9,639 nt of DNA from positions 1 to 9,639 of the forward strand of contig CANBTO010000152.1 in NCBI GenBank assembly GCA_947372405.1, read 5' to 3'. The position numbers and the translations under genes are program-made. The first letter of the stretch is position 1; every line of letters begins with the position of its first letter. Below are positions 1-6,688 of the stretch, piece by piece. The notes below the pieces were generated by a model. That model did no database searches, was not told the DNA's origin, and saw only the letters and a list, made by a program, of their open reading frames with translations. Source of the DNA: Verrucomicrobiaceae bacterium (GTDB lineage Bacteria; Verrucomicrobiota; Verrucomicrobiae; Verrucomicrobiales; Akkermansiaceae).

Positions 1-80
1 GCTTCTGACAAACTCGGGAGGCAGACGGTGGATCAGCTGTTTCTTTTCATCCGGCAGCCTCTAACAACCGGAGATCCCTT

Positions 81-186
81 GGCAATCCCGCGCTCTTGGG
101 GGCGCTGCCCCCAAGCCCCCGGAGTTTGCCGCAATGGGCCAATGGGCCACGGCATGAATCGCCTCATGCCGTGGCCCGGGCATTGC
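81..186. repeat. Two abutting GC-rich hairpins (palindromic element)
   Basis: The first hairpin has a perfect 9-bp stem, CTTGGGGGC (95-103) and GCCCCCAAG (107-115), with a 3-base loop. It is enclosed by an outer helix of GGCAATCC (81-88) with GGA-gt-TTGCC (121-130). The second hairpin begins at the next base. It has a perfect 14-bp stem (144-157 with 164-177) and a 6-base loop, plus an outer 6-bp stem GCAATG (131-136) with CATTGC (181-186). The left arm of the second hairpin contains an 8-bp tandem duplication, CAATGGGC at 132-139 and 140-147. No T-tract follows either stem, so an intrinsic terminator is unlikely. A REP/MITE-like dispersed repeat or a structured RNA is possible. The base pairing is directly visible; the nature of the element is inference. 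Confidence 0.7.
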
Positions 187-224
187 CCTCTGGCATCGCC
201 TGCCGCTACGGTTGCCCTCCGGCA
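183..224 (+). repeat. 13-bp imperfect direct repeat
   Basis: TTGCCCTCTGGCA (183-195) recurs as TTGCCCTCCGGCA (212-224), a single mismatch. The block lies directly after the second hairpin and could form a weaker third stem (CTCTG at 188-192 with CAGAG at 223-227). It is probably part of the same repeat element as the hairpins to its left. Confidence 0.5.
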
Positions 225-305
225 GAGCCGTATCCTGCGGACGATGCGCGAGCGTCACCAACAAGCCGCTCAGAGCCAGTCACTTTGCAGTCAGTTCAAA
301 GAAAT

Positions 306-367
306 CCGGTTGTGCTCCGTCTCACTGTCCGGTTTTGAACCGTCTCTGTCCGGTTTTGCTCCGGCCC
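306..367 (+). repeat. Three imperfect 21-23 bp tandem repeats upstream of the first gene
   Basis: Three copies follow each other head to tail, each beginning CCGGTT: 306-328 (23 bases), 329-349 (21 bases) and 350 to about 367 (decaying). Copies one and two share CCGGTT, a TG, CCGTCTC and a closing TGT; copy three keeps CCGGTTTTG and CTCCGG. Copy two contains a small dyad, CGGTT (330-334) with AACCG (338-342). The array ends about 100 bases before the first start codon, where repeated regulator binding sites would be expected. It could equally be neutral tandem duplication. No regulator can be named. Confidence 0.55.
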
Positions 368-464
368 CGACACCCCAAATTTTCGGGGAGGATTCCGCCC
401 GGGAAGGACCATGGAAGCATTTTTGCCGATTGCCGAAAGCGGCGCGTGGTGTCAGAGTTTCCGC

Positions 465-1289
465 ATGAACCACCGTCTGGCATGCATGTTAGGGGCATTT
501 GCCGTGTTTTCGCTTCCGCTGTCAGCACAGGACAATGCAAACGGGATCCCCAAGGACCTGCTGGATGATCCGCATGTGAGGGAGGAACTCGCGGTGAATG
601 AGTTCACCGCGCCGTCGATTTCGAAGTTGTTCGACACCCTGCAGTTCCTGATGCCGCTGCCGCTGTTGGAGAACGAACTTAAAATCCCCGAACGGATGCC
701 GACGGATCGCGCGGACCTTGCGATCGAGTTGGGATTCCTCATCGCGGACGGATTCCTCATCGTTCAGGCCGAGCAATTGGAGAAAGTGCCGGACATGGCC
801 ACGAAGCTCACTAAATATGGCAAGTCGCTGGGAGCGGGCGACCGCGTGAACCGTCATGCGGCCGGGTTGTTAGACAGTGCGAAGAAAAAGGATGTGGCAC
901 AGCTCAAGAAGGAACTGTCCGCGACCCAGCGCGACGTGGAGGAGGAACTGGTCACGCTGCGCGATGCGGACCTCGCGCACCTGATATCGCTGGGTGGCTG
1001 GATCCGCGCCTTGCAGGTATCCACCGTGGCCGTGGACAAGCAGTTTTCGGTGGAGCGCGCGCGCAAGGTGATGCGCGAGGACATCGCCGACTATTACACC
1101 GAATCCGTCGCCGGCCTCGAACCGAGGATTTCCGAGAGACCGAATTATATTGATATGAGGAATCTGTTAGCCGGACTTCGCACCGAGATGGTGCTCAAGC
1201 CAGGCGAGGATCCCACACCCGCGATGATGAAGGAAATCCGCACCAAGGCGGCGAACCTGGTGGAACTCGCCCTGCAGCGCAAACAATGA
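465..1289 (+). CDS. Exported alpha-helical protein of unknown function
   Basis: I do not recognise this 274-residue protein. The ATG at 465 was chosen because it gives a clean Sec signal peptide: an Arg near the N terminus, a hydrophobic core (CMLGAFAVFSL) and a probable cleavage after LSA, around residue 20. An upstream ATG at 411, preceded by a GGAAGG-like sequence, would add 18 residues and bury the signal, so it is less likely but possible. The mature part is strongly charged and predicted helical, with a Lys/Glu-rich stretch around the middle (DSAKKKDVAQLKKELSATQ) that may form a coiled coil. There are no cysteines or metal-binding motifs in the mature chain that suggest an enzyme. The stop overlaps the next gene's start by 4 bases (ATGA at 1286-1289), so it is probably co-translated with the oxidoreductase. 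A periplasmic location is inferred from the signal peptide. Confidence 0.8.
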   Translation: MNHRLACMLGAFAVFSLPLSAQDNANGIPKDLLDDPHVREELAVNEFTAPSISKLFDTLQFLMPLPLLENELKIPERMPTDRADLAIELGFLIADGFLIVQAEQLEKVPDMATKLTKYGKSLGAGDRVNRHAAGLLDSAKKKDVAQLKKELSATQRDVEEELVTLRDADLAHLISLGGWIRALQVSTVAVDKQFSVERARKVMREDIADYYTESVAGLEPRISERPNYIDMRNLLAGLRTEMVLKPGEDPTPAMMKEIRTKAANLVELALQRKQ

Positions 1290-2140
1290 ATCACGCAACA
1301 TCCGCAAACGTCGCTGTTCTCGGACTGGGCATCATCGGCTCCCGCGCGTGTCGGAGACTGGCCGAAGAAGGCTGGAATACCACCTGCTGGAACCGCACTC
1401 CCAAGGGACTGGCAGGAGAAAAAACCACACCCGAAGAGGCGGTCGATGGCGCGGAAATCATCTCCATTTATCTGAAGGACTCACCCGCGCTGCGCGAGGT
1501 GGTCGGATGCTTCGAAGCGACTCTGAAGCCCAACCAAACAATCCTCAACCACTCGACCGTCGATCTGGAAACGACAAAGTGGCTGGAGCAGGTTTGCCTG
1601 TCCCGTGGCAGCCGGTTTCTGGACTGCCCGTTCACCGGAAGCAAGGTGGCGGCGGGCGGCGGCCAGCTGGTCTATTACACCGGCGGCGATCCGCAGCTCG
1701 CAGAGGAGCTTGACGCATATCTAACAACCACCAGCAGGTCCCGCATCCACTGTGGACCTGTCGGCACGGCCACGGTGGTGAAGCTCGCCACCAACCTGAT
1801 CTCCGCCTGCACCGTGCAGGCGATGGCTGAATCCCTTGCGATCGCCACCAGAAACGGAGTGTCGGCGGACTGCCTGATGCACGCGGTTTCCGAAAACATC
1901 AGCGGCTCCAAGCTTACGGCGATGAAGTTCCCTTCGATGGCGGCCGGCGATTATGAAACACATTTCTCCCTCGCCAACATGGGCAAGGACACGCGCTACA
2001 TGCTGGCTCTCGCCGAGTCCTCGGGCGTGGAGACTCCGGCCATCGCGGCGGTGTCTCGCCGCATGGCGGACTTGTGCGCGGCGGGCCTCGGCGACCTGGA
2101 TTACTCGGCTCTCGCAAAACCCTATCTTGAAGACAAGTGA
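1286..2140 (+). CDS. NAD(P)-dependent beta-hydroxyacid dehydrogenase family oxidoreductase
   Basis: The protein (284 residues) belongs to the 3-hydroxyisobutyrate dehydrogenase/6-phosphogluconate dehydrogenase-like superfamily, and its length is typical. The N-terminal Rossmann domain carries GLGIIG at residues 13-18. The second strand ends in WNRT (35-38), which in this family usually goes with NADP(H). The substrate-binding region is visible as FLDCPFTGSK (111-120) followed by a Gly-rich turn. The catalytic Lys is expected at K166 in GTATVVKLATN, with N170 beside it, and a family KD pair follows at 234-235. The C-terminal helical domain appears complete. Likely chemistry is reversible oxidation of a small 2- or 3-hydroxyacid, or reduction of glyoxylate or succinic semialdehyde; the substrate cannot be fixed from sequence. 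It is cytoplasmic. It overlaps both neighbours by 4 bases, linking it to the exported protein before it and the YgfZ-like protein after it. Confidence 0.92.
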   Translation: MNHATSANVAVLGLGIIGSRACRRLAEEGWNTTCWNRTPKGLAGEKTTPEEAVDGAEIISIYLKDSPALREVVGCFEATLKPNQTILNHSTVDLETTKWLEQVCLSRGSRFLDCPFTGSKVAAGGGQLVYYTGGDPQLAEELDAYLTTTSRSRIHCGPVGTATVVKLATNLISACTVQAMAESLAIATRNGVSADCLMHAVSENISGSKLTAMKFPSMAAGDYETHFSLANMGKDTRYMLALAESSGVETPAIAAVSRRMADLCAAGLGDLDYSALAKPYLEDK

Positions 2141-2985
2141 GTGACGTTTGCCGGATCGATCTGGGAACGCCCACGGTGCTGGAATTCCGCGGACCGGACG
2201 CGATACGCTACCTCAACGGCCAGCTCACGCAGGACGTGCGCCGTGTCATGGGAGGAAAACCCGCACTGCCATCCTGCGTCACCGACGCGAAGGGCCGCCT
2301 GCAATACCGGGTGTGGATCATGGAATCCAGCGACGGGGGGTTCAGGGTGGAATGCCCGTCGCCATGTTCCGAAGGACTGGAAACACGCCTCACCCGCTAC
2401 CTGATCGCGGACGACGTCGAAGTTGCCGACCTGACGGACCAATGGTCGCTCGTGCACTTCACCGGCAAGGTTCCGCCGCCTGACGGAGCGCTGGCGAGTG
2501 AATGTTCGAGATACGGCGTCACCGGAACCGACTGGTGGATTCCCTCAGGACTTGCCGTCGAATTTCCAACCGATTTCCCGCTACTTGATGGAGACGTTCT
2601 GGAAGCCTTCCGCATCGGGCACGGCGTGCCGAAATGGGGATGCGAGCTGACCGAAGGCCTGCTGCCACCCGAAGCAGGCCTGGATGCCACCGACATATCC
2701 TATCAGAAAGGCTGTTATATCGGGCAGGAGGTGATTTCCCGGATCAAGTCCGCCGGCAAGGTGAACCGGCGGCTGGCAATGTTTCAACTCGACGCCGATG
2801 TTCCCGTCGACGGGGCGAGCCTGGTCCGTGCGGACGGCGAATCCGCCGGAGAACTGACCAGCATCTCTCCGCATGCGGAAAACGGCCTGCGCCACGCGAT
2901 GGGATACGTGAAGCGCGGCGTGGAGGAGTTTTTCGTCGCGACTCGGGAAGGAACCCGCCATTCCGTGCGGCTGTCCTGCGATTAA
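2137..2985 (+). CDS. ygfZ: YgfZ/GcvT-type folate-binding protein (Fe-S cluster maintenance)
   Basis: This 282-residue protein matches the YgfZ branch of the GcvT fold. The diagnostic signature is KGCYIGQE at residues 191-198, followed by a basic RIKSAGKVNRRL stretch, as in YgfZ/IBA57 proteins. The N terminus (LEFRGPDAIRYLNGQLTQDV) is the usual start of the folate-binding domain. In E. coli, YgfZ binds tetrahydrofolate, supports assembly or repair of certain [4Fe-4S] enzymes such as MiaB, and affects tRNA modification; the conserved Cys (C193 here) is needed. It is slightly shorter than E. coli YgfZ, a common variation. It starts with GTG at 2137, overlapping the previous stop by 4 bases (GTGA). 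A second GTG at 2141 is in another frame and does not give this protein. Confidence is high for the family, lower for the exact client enzymes. Confidence 0.92.
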   Translation: MSDVCRIDLGTPTVLEFRGPDAIRYLNGQLTQDVRRVMGGKPALPSCVTDAKGRLQYRVWIMESSDGGFRVECPSPCSEGLETRLTRYLIADDVEVADLTDQWSLVHFTGKVPPPDGALASECSRYGVTGTDWWIPSGLAVEFPTDFPLLDGDVLEAFRIGHGVPKWGCELTEGLLPPEAGLDATDISYQKGCYIGQEVISRIKSAGKVNRRLAMFQLDADVPVDGASLVRADGESAGELTSISPHAENGLRHAMGYVKRGVEEFFVATREGTRHSVRLSCD

Positions 2986-3018
2986 TTCTTTGCGCATGGT
3001 CCATTCATCGGGAAACTG

Positions 3019-4764
3019 GTGCCAATGGTGTGCGGATATATGATCTCGGTGGTTGCGGCCAACATCTCGACGCTTTTCGCCTTGCTGACCCTGGTGCTCG
3101 TGCTTGCGGTGCTGGTCTCACTGGTGATGGTGAGGCTCAAACAAAGCCTGCTCGTCGGCTATCTTCTGAGCGGAGTGCTGATAGGCAACGTGGGGCTGCT
3201 CTGGCTCACCGGCACCGGACGCGGTGATCCGGTGATCTCACACCTCGCGGAAATCGGCGTGGTGCTGCTCATGTTCACGCTGGGCGTCGAGTTCTCGCTC
3301 AACGAGCTGAAACACCTCTGGCGTACCGCCTTGATCGGCGGCGGCATCCAGGTGGCTCTGACGGCGGGCATCGCAGGACTGACCGCCAAAGTTTTCGGAT
3401 TCCCGTTTCCAGACAGCATGGTGCTTGGTGTGGCGATCGCCCTCGGATCGACCGCGGTGGCGATGAAATCGTTCCAGGATCTGAACCAGCAGAATAATCC
3501 CGGCGCGCGGGCCAGCCTTGGCATCGCGTTGTTCCAGGACATCCTCGTGATCCTCGTGTTCATCGTGATGCCCGCCATCTATCAGAAAGGTGGTGGTTCG
3601 GTGGTATGGAAGATCGAACTCGCCCTGATGAAAGGCGTAGCCTTCATCGTGGGAGCGTGGCTGCTCGGGCGCTACGGCCTCACTCCCCTGCTCCACGCCG
3701 TGGCCCGCACACGCAGCCGCGAGTTGTTCACGCTCACCGTGATCGGGCTCTGCGCCGGCATCGCCTTCGCCGGTGGCGCGTTGGACCTGTCACTGGCGCT
3801 CGGAGCATTTGTCGCGGGGCTGGTGGTGAGCGAGTCGATCTACAGCCACCGGATTCTATCAGACATCCTGCCGTTCAAGGACCTGTTCCTCGCGATCTTC
3901 TTCGTCTCCGTGGGCATGCTGATCGATCTTCCGGTGGTGGCCGCCGAGTGGCCGCGTGTTTTGTTAGGAAGTCTGCTGATCCTGGTGGTGAAGGGTGTGA
4001 TCGTCTTCACGGTCTTGAGATGGCTGAAGCTGCCGGGCAGGCCGGCGATGCTCGCCGCCGGCAGTCTCGCGAGCACGGGTGAGTTCTCGCTGGTCCTGCT
4101 GGGCAAGGCGGGCGGCTACCGTCCCTTCGACCCTGCCACCGAACAGATGCTGCTGGTCTGCACCGCGATGACCATGGCGGCCGTTCCGTCGCTGATGAAA
4201 GCCGCCGTTCCATTCGCGAAATGGCTGGAACGCAAAGGTGTTCTAGCAGAGCACCAGCCGCTTCCCGGGTCAATCGCCCCGACCAAGGTCATCAAGGAAA
4301 TCACCGACCACGCGATTATCTGCGGCTATGGACCGGTCGGGCGCGCGCTCAACGAGGCGTTGAAACGCTGCGGGGTGGCCACGCTCGTGTTGGAGTTGAA
4401 TTCCGAAACGGTCAAGGCCTTGAAAAAAGCAGGGCAACCGGTGTTGTTCGCGGACGCCACCCATCCGGAGGCCCTCGATCTGGCGGGCATCGCGCGGGCG
4501 CGCCTCGTGGCATTCACCTTCCCCGCCGTCAACGCGACCTGCGCCGCGGTCCCTCTCGTGCGCGAGCGCAACCCTGAAATCTTCATCTTCGGCCGCGCCA
4601 AGTATCCCGACGAGGTGAAACGCCTGCGTGAAATGGACGTGCAGGTCATCCACGACGAACGGGAAAGCGCAGTGGCCATGGTGCGGGCCGCACTTTCCTC
4701 ATACGAACGCACCGACATCGATCCCGAACAGGTCGTTCTCAAGGCGATGGAGGAAGACGGCTGA
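3019..4764 (+). CDS. Kef-type cation/proton antiporter (CPA2) with C-terminal RCK domain
   Basis: Residues from about 10 to 400 form a Na+/H+ exchanger-type membrane domain with roughly a dozen hydrophobic segments. Family landmarks include FTLGVEFSL (86-94), the LFQDILVIL segment (171-179) whose Q-D pair is typical of Kef proteins, and FFVSVGMLIDLP (294-305). A cytoplasmic linker leads to a TrkA-N/RCK nucleotide-binding domain from about 430, with GYGPVG at 436-441 and an acidic residue at the end of the second strand (E459), suggesting NAD(H) binding. No TrkA-C domain follows, as in KefB/KefC and YbaL. Such proteins exchange K+ (or Na+) for protons across the inner membrane under nucleotide and sometimes glutathione control. 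The start is uncertain: GTG 3019, ATG 3025 and ATG 3040 are all in frame before the first membrane segment. It lies 33 bases after ygfZ, so read-through is likely. Ion and ligand specificity are not settled. Confidence 0.9.
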   Translation: MPMVCGYMISVVAANISTLFALLTLVLVLAVLVSLVMVRLKQSLLVGYLLSGVLIGNVGLLWLTGTGRGDPVISHLAEIGVVLLMFTLGVEFSLNELKHLWRTALIGGGIQVALTAGIAGLTAKVFGFPFPDSMVLGVAIALGSTAVAMKSFQDLNQQNNPGARASLGIALFQDILVILVFIVMPAIYQKGGGSVVWKIELALMKGVAFIVGAWLLGRYGLTPLLHAVARTRSRELFTLTVIGLCAGIAFAGGALDLSLALGAFVAGLVVSESIYSHRILSDILPFKDLFLAIFFVSVGMLIDLPVVAAEWPRVLLGSLLILVVKGVIVFTVLRWLKLPGRPAMLAAGSLASTGEFSLVLLGKAGGYRPFDPATEQMLLVCTAMTMAAVPSLMKAAVPFAKWLERKGVLAEHQPLPGSIAPTKVIKEITDHAIICGYGPVGRALNEALKRCGVATLVLELNSETVKALKKAGQPVLFADATHPEALDLAGIARARLVAFTFPAVNATCAAVPLVRERNPEIFIFGRAKYPDEVKRLREMDVQVIHDERESAVAMVRAALSSYERTDIDPEQVVLKAMEEDG

Positions 4765-4800
4765 ATTCGCGGATTTTTTGTTCGGTTTCGCATCGCACCA

Positions 4801-4815
4801 CCGCTAATCAAGCGG
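4801..4815 (+). promoter_or_regulatory. Small stem just before the tsaD start codon
   Basis: CCGCT (4801-4805) can pair with AGCGG (4811-4815) around a 5-base loop, ending two bases before the GTG start. It may extend weakly with flanking CCA and TGG, which would draw in the start codon. It occupies the place where a Shine-Dalgarno sequence would sit, so it could influence tsaD translation, but a 5-bp stem is short enough to be chance. Confidence 0.25.
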
Positions 4816-4816
4816 C

Positions 4817-5824
4817 GTGGCACTGCTCCTGGCGATCGAATCATCCTGCGACGAAACCGCGGTGGCAATCATCCGTGGTCTTCCGGGAACCGCGGCGGAG
4901 GTCCTCGCCTCCGAAGTGTCCTCGCAGATCGAGCTGCACCGCGAGCATGGCGGAGTAGTCCCCGAACTCGCTTCCAGAAACCACTCGCTGCGCCTGCGCG
5001 GGCTGGTTGAGAAAGCCTTGGCGGATGCCGGAGTGACCATGATTGAAATCGACGCCTTCGCTGCGACGACCGGCCCGGGACTAGCCTCCTCGCTGCTGAT
5101 CGGCAGCACCGCCGCCAAGGGCATGGCCTGCGCGGCGAACCGGCCGTTCCTCGGGATCAACCATCTCGAAGGCCACCTGCTCTCGCCTTTTCTCGATCGG
5201 ACAGAAGTGCCGCCGCACCTTGCCCTGATCGTTTCAGGCGGGCACACGCTGCTGCTCGATGTGGAAGGTGCGGGCCGCTACCGCAAACTCGGCGGGACCC
5301 GTGATGACGCCGCGGGAGAGGCCTTCGACAAGGTCGGAAAAATGTTAGGCCTGCAATATCCCGGCGGGCCGGAAATCGAAAAGGCCGCCCGCTGCGGAAA
5401 CCCGCGCGCCTATGATTTCCCGCGCTCGATGTTGCATGACCCGCATCTGGATTTCTCGTTCTCCGGTTTGAAGACCGCCGTGCTCTACACGCTCCAGCGC
5501 GAGCAGGAGAAAGTTTCCGTTCCAGATCTATCAGCTTCATTCCAGCAGGCGGTGGTCGAGATCCTCGTCGGCAAGACGCTGCGCGCCGCGCGGGAAACCG
5601 GCAGGAAAACCATCGCTCTGTCTGGCGGAGTCAGCCTGAACCGGACCTTGCGCAACGCGTTTCAGGACGCCTGCGACAAGTCGGGGCACGAACTGGTCAC
5701 CGCATCGCCGGATTTCTGCACGGACAACGCCGCGATGATCGCCTTTGCAGCGCTGCTGCGGCATCTCGCGGGCGGCAGCTCGCCACTTGGCGAGGACATC
5801 CATCCGAACCTGCCACTGGCCTGA
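4817..5824 (+). CDS. tsaD: tRNA N6-adenosine threonylcarbamoyltransferase TsaD
   Basis: TsaD (Kae1/YgjD/Gcp family) transfers the threonylcarbamoyl group to A37 of ANN-decoding tRNAs, working with TsaB and TsaE in the cytoplasm. The 335-residue length matches the bacterial family. The start at GTG 4817 gives MALLLAIESSCDETAVAI, which aligns with the standard N terminus. The metal site is visible as H116 and H120 in NHLEGH and D303 in CTDNAAMIA. The ATPase-fold nucleotide loops are SGGHT (140-144), GEAFDKVGKMLGL (167-179) and SGGVSLN (269-275). All key residues are present, so it should be functional. It lies 52 bases after the antiporter gene. No strong Shine-Dalgarno is seen, and a small stem (4801-4815) sits immediately before the GTG. 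Confidence 0.97.
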   Translation: MALLLAIESSCDETAVAIIRGLPGTAAEVLASEVSSQIELHREHGGVVPELASRNHSLRLRGLVEKALADAGVTMIEIDAFAATTGPGLASSLLIGSTAAKGMACAANRPFLGINHLEGHLLSPFLDRTEVPPHLALIVSGGHTLLLDVEGAGRYRKLGGTRDDAAGEAFDKVGKMLGLQYPGGPEIEKAARCGNPRAYDFPRSMLHDPHLDFSFSGLKTAVLYTLQREQEKVSVPDLSASFQQAVVEILVGKTLRAARETGRKTIALSGGVSLNRTLRNAFQDACDKSGHELVTASPDFCTDNAAMIAFAALLRHLAGGSSPLGEDIHPNLPLA

Positions 5825-5845
5825 ACGGCCGGTCTAGCAGGAGCG
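5825..5845. other. 21-base convergent gap between tsaD and the DUF3108 gene
   Basis: The two convergent transcription units are separated by only 21 bases. No stem plus T-tract is present for either direction, so transcripts from both sides probably run into each other, or termination is factor-dependent or located inside a gene. Confidence 0.6.
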
Positions 5846-6688
5846 TCACGATTTCTGATAGTTCGCAAGCGTGGCGCGGATGTCTCCGATGAAAACGGCC
5901 GCGCGGAATTCGATGGGGATGCGGTCATTGTCGTCGCTGAGCCAGAGGGTGGCGTCGCTTTTGAGTTTCTTGTAGGGCTTCAGTTCGAGGGTTTTGGCAT
6001 CAATCTTGCGCATGCCCACGGTCAGGCGGATCGCCTTGCGGTCCAGATGGTTTTCACGGGCTTCGACCTTGACCCTCAGCAGATAGGGGGTGCCGAACGG
6101 GTTGACGACCAGAGCAATCTTGTCGCCCTCATCGAGCTTCTGGCTGCGGACGAAAAGCATCGCGGAGAAGATGTCGAAGACCGGGGCGAAATTGAACACG
6201 CGTGACTTGCGGGTCTCCGCTCCCGTGCTGGTGGACTTCGCGACTTCATCGCACTCCACACGGTCGGCGAAATGGCGGGTGGTGGTGGTGGTGGTTTCAT
6301 TGCTGTCGGTTTCCACCGCGTGGAAGAGGCGGGCTTTCAGAGATGAAGGATCCAGCTCGGACCAGAAGTCGCTCTGATAGGGAAAGATCACGGACGCGGG
6401 TCCAAGGCTGGCGGCAGTGGAGCGGACGACGTAAACGTCGGGTTTCTTCACATCCTTCGGGGCGAAATCCAAGTGAAGTTTGCCGGAATTGACCACACCC
6501 TTCCAACTGAGCTGGAGATCCAGCGAGGATGGTTCGATCGGCGGGTGGGAACCAGGGCTGACGGTGGTAAGCTCGCTTTTCCATTCAGGATCAGCCGCCG
6601 CCAACTGACAGGCCGTAAGGACGGCAAAAAACAAAACGGACGGTTTCATCATGCGGCATCGGACGGAACCGGAAGCTTCATTATTCAT
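5846..6688 (-). CDS. DUF3108 domain protein, probable lipoprotein or exported protein
   Basis: The C-terminal two thirds resemble DUF3108 envelope proteins: a beta-rich body beginning LSWKGVVNSGKLHLDF and ending in the typical WLSDDNDRIPIEF and FIGDIRATL strands. DUF3108 proteins are exported, and their function is poorly known. The start at 6688 (MNNEAS) was chosen because it overlaps the upstream stop by 8 bases, as expected for coupled genes here. It places a lipobox-like LTAC so that Cys is residue 27, a normal lipoprotein position. An alternative start at 6652 or 6649 (MMKPSV or MKPSV) gives a very short signal. Cleavage by signal peptidase I near LAAA is the competing reading. A run of six Thr, encoded by (ACC)6, lies mid-protein. 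It is the last gene of the - strand cluster, ending 21 bases from the stop of tsaD. Family assignment is fairly sure, localisation less so. Confidence 0.75.
   Translation of the reverse strand: MNNEASGSVRCRMMKPSVLFFAVLTACQLAAADPEWKSELTTVSPGSHPPIEPSSLDLQLSWKGVVNSGKLHLDFAPKDVKKPDVYVVRSTAASLGPASVIFPYQSDFWSELDPSSLKARLFHAVETDSNETTTTTTRHFADRVECDEVAKSTSTGAETRKSRVFNFAPVFDIFSAMLFVRSQKLDEGDKIALVVNPFGTPYLLRVKVEARENHLDRKAIRLTVGMRKIDAKTLELKPYKKLKSDATLWLSDDNDRIPIEFRAAVFIGDIRATLANYQKS
6278..6295 (-). repeat. (ACC)6 trinucleotide repeat inside the DUF3108 gene
   Basis: Six GGT units on the + strand read as six ACC codons (Thr) on the coding strand, within NETTTTTTRH. All codons are identical, which points to slippage rather than selection for Thr alone. 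Length changes would stay in frame and alter only the Thr run. Confidence 0.8.

Larger units (their letters stand above)
1..464. other. Intergenic/leader region without a convincing gene
   Basis: No reading frame here looks like protein. The open frame at 28-468 is low in complexity and runs straight through two palindromes. A frame-2 fragment that stops at 62-64 could be the tail of an upstream gene, but only about 20 residues are visible and they resemble nothing. The stretch holds two abutting hairpins (81-186), a 13-bp near-identical direct repeat (183-195 and 212-224), an 11-bp imperfect tandem repeat near 277-298, and three 21-23 bp tandem repeats (306-367). A 6-bp stem (CCCCGA at 365-370 with TCGGGG at 383-388) lies between the tandem repeats and the first gene. 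No clear -35/-10 pair could be picked out, though the promoter of the downstream + strand genes probably lies here. Confidence 0.6.

Noticed and set aside
2..64. Possible tail of an upstream + strand gene (stop at 62-64)
   Set aside because: Only about 20 residues are visible, with unremarkable composition, and nothing supports it over chance.
95..115. Perfect 9-bp hairpin as an intrinsic terminator
   Set aside because: The stem is strong, but it is followed by a C-run and no T-tract in either direction.
306..367. Tandem repeats as a CRISPR array
   Set aside because: Units are contiguous without unique spacers and are imperfect.
28..468. Open frame of 146 codons on the + strand
   Set aside because: It reads through both palindromes and the tandem repeats, is low in complexity, and resembles no protein. 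Other frames over the same stretch are equally open because of the high GC content.
2634..3227. 197-codon + strand open frame across the end of ygfZ and the start of the antiporter gene
   Set aside because: It is an out-of-frame shadow: both overlapped genes have clear family motifs, while this frame is Arg/Gly-rich with no recognisable feature.
3159..3696. Long antisense open frames inside the antiporter gene
   Set aside because: They are shadows of a membrane-protein gene in GC-rich DNA; the translations lack domain structure.
4774..4779. T6 run after the antiporter gene as a terminator
   Set aside because: No stem precedes it; the adjacent sequence cannot fold into a hairpin of useful length.
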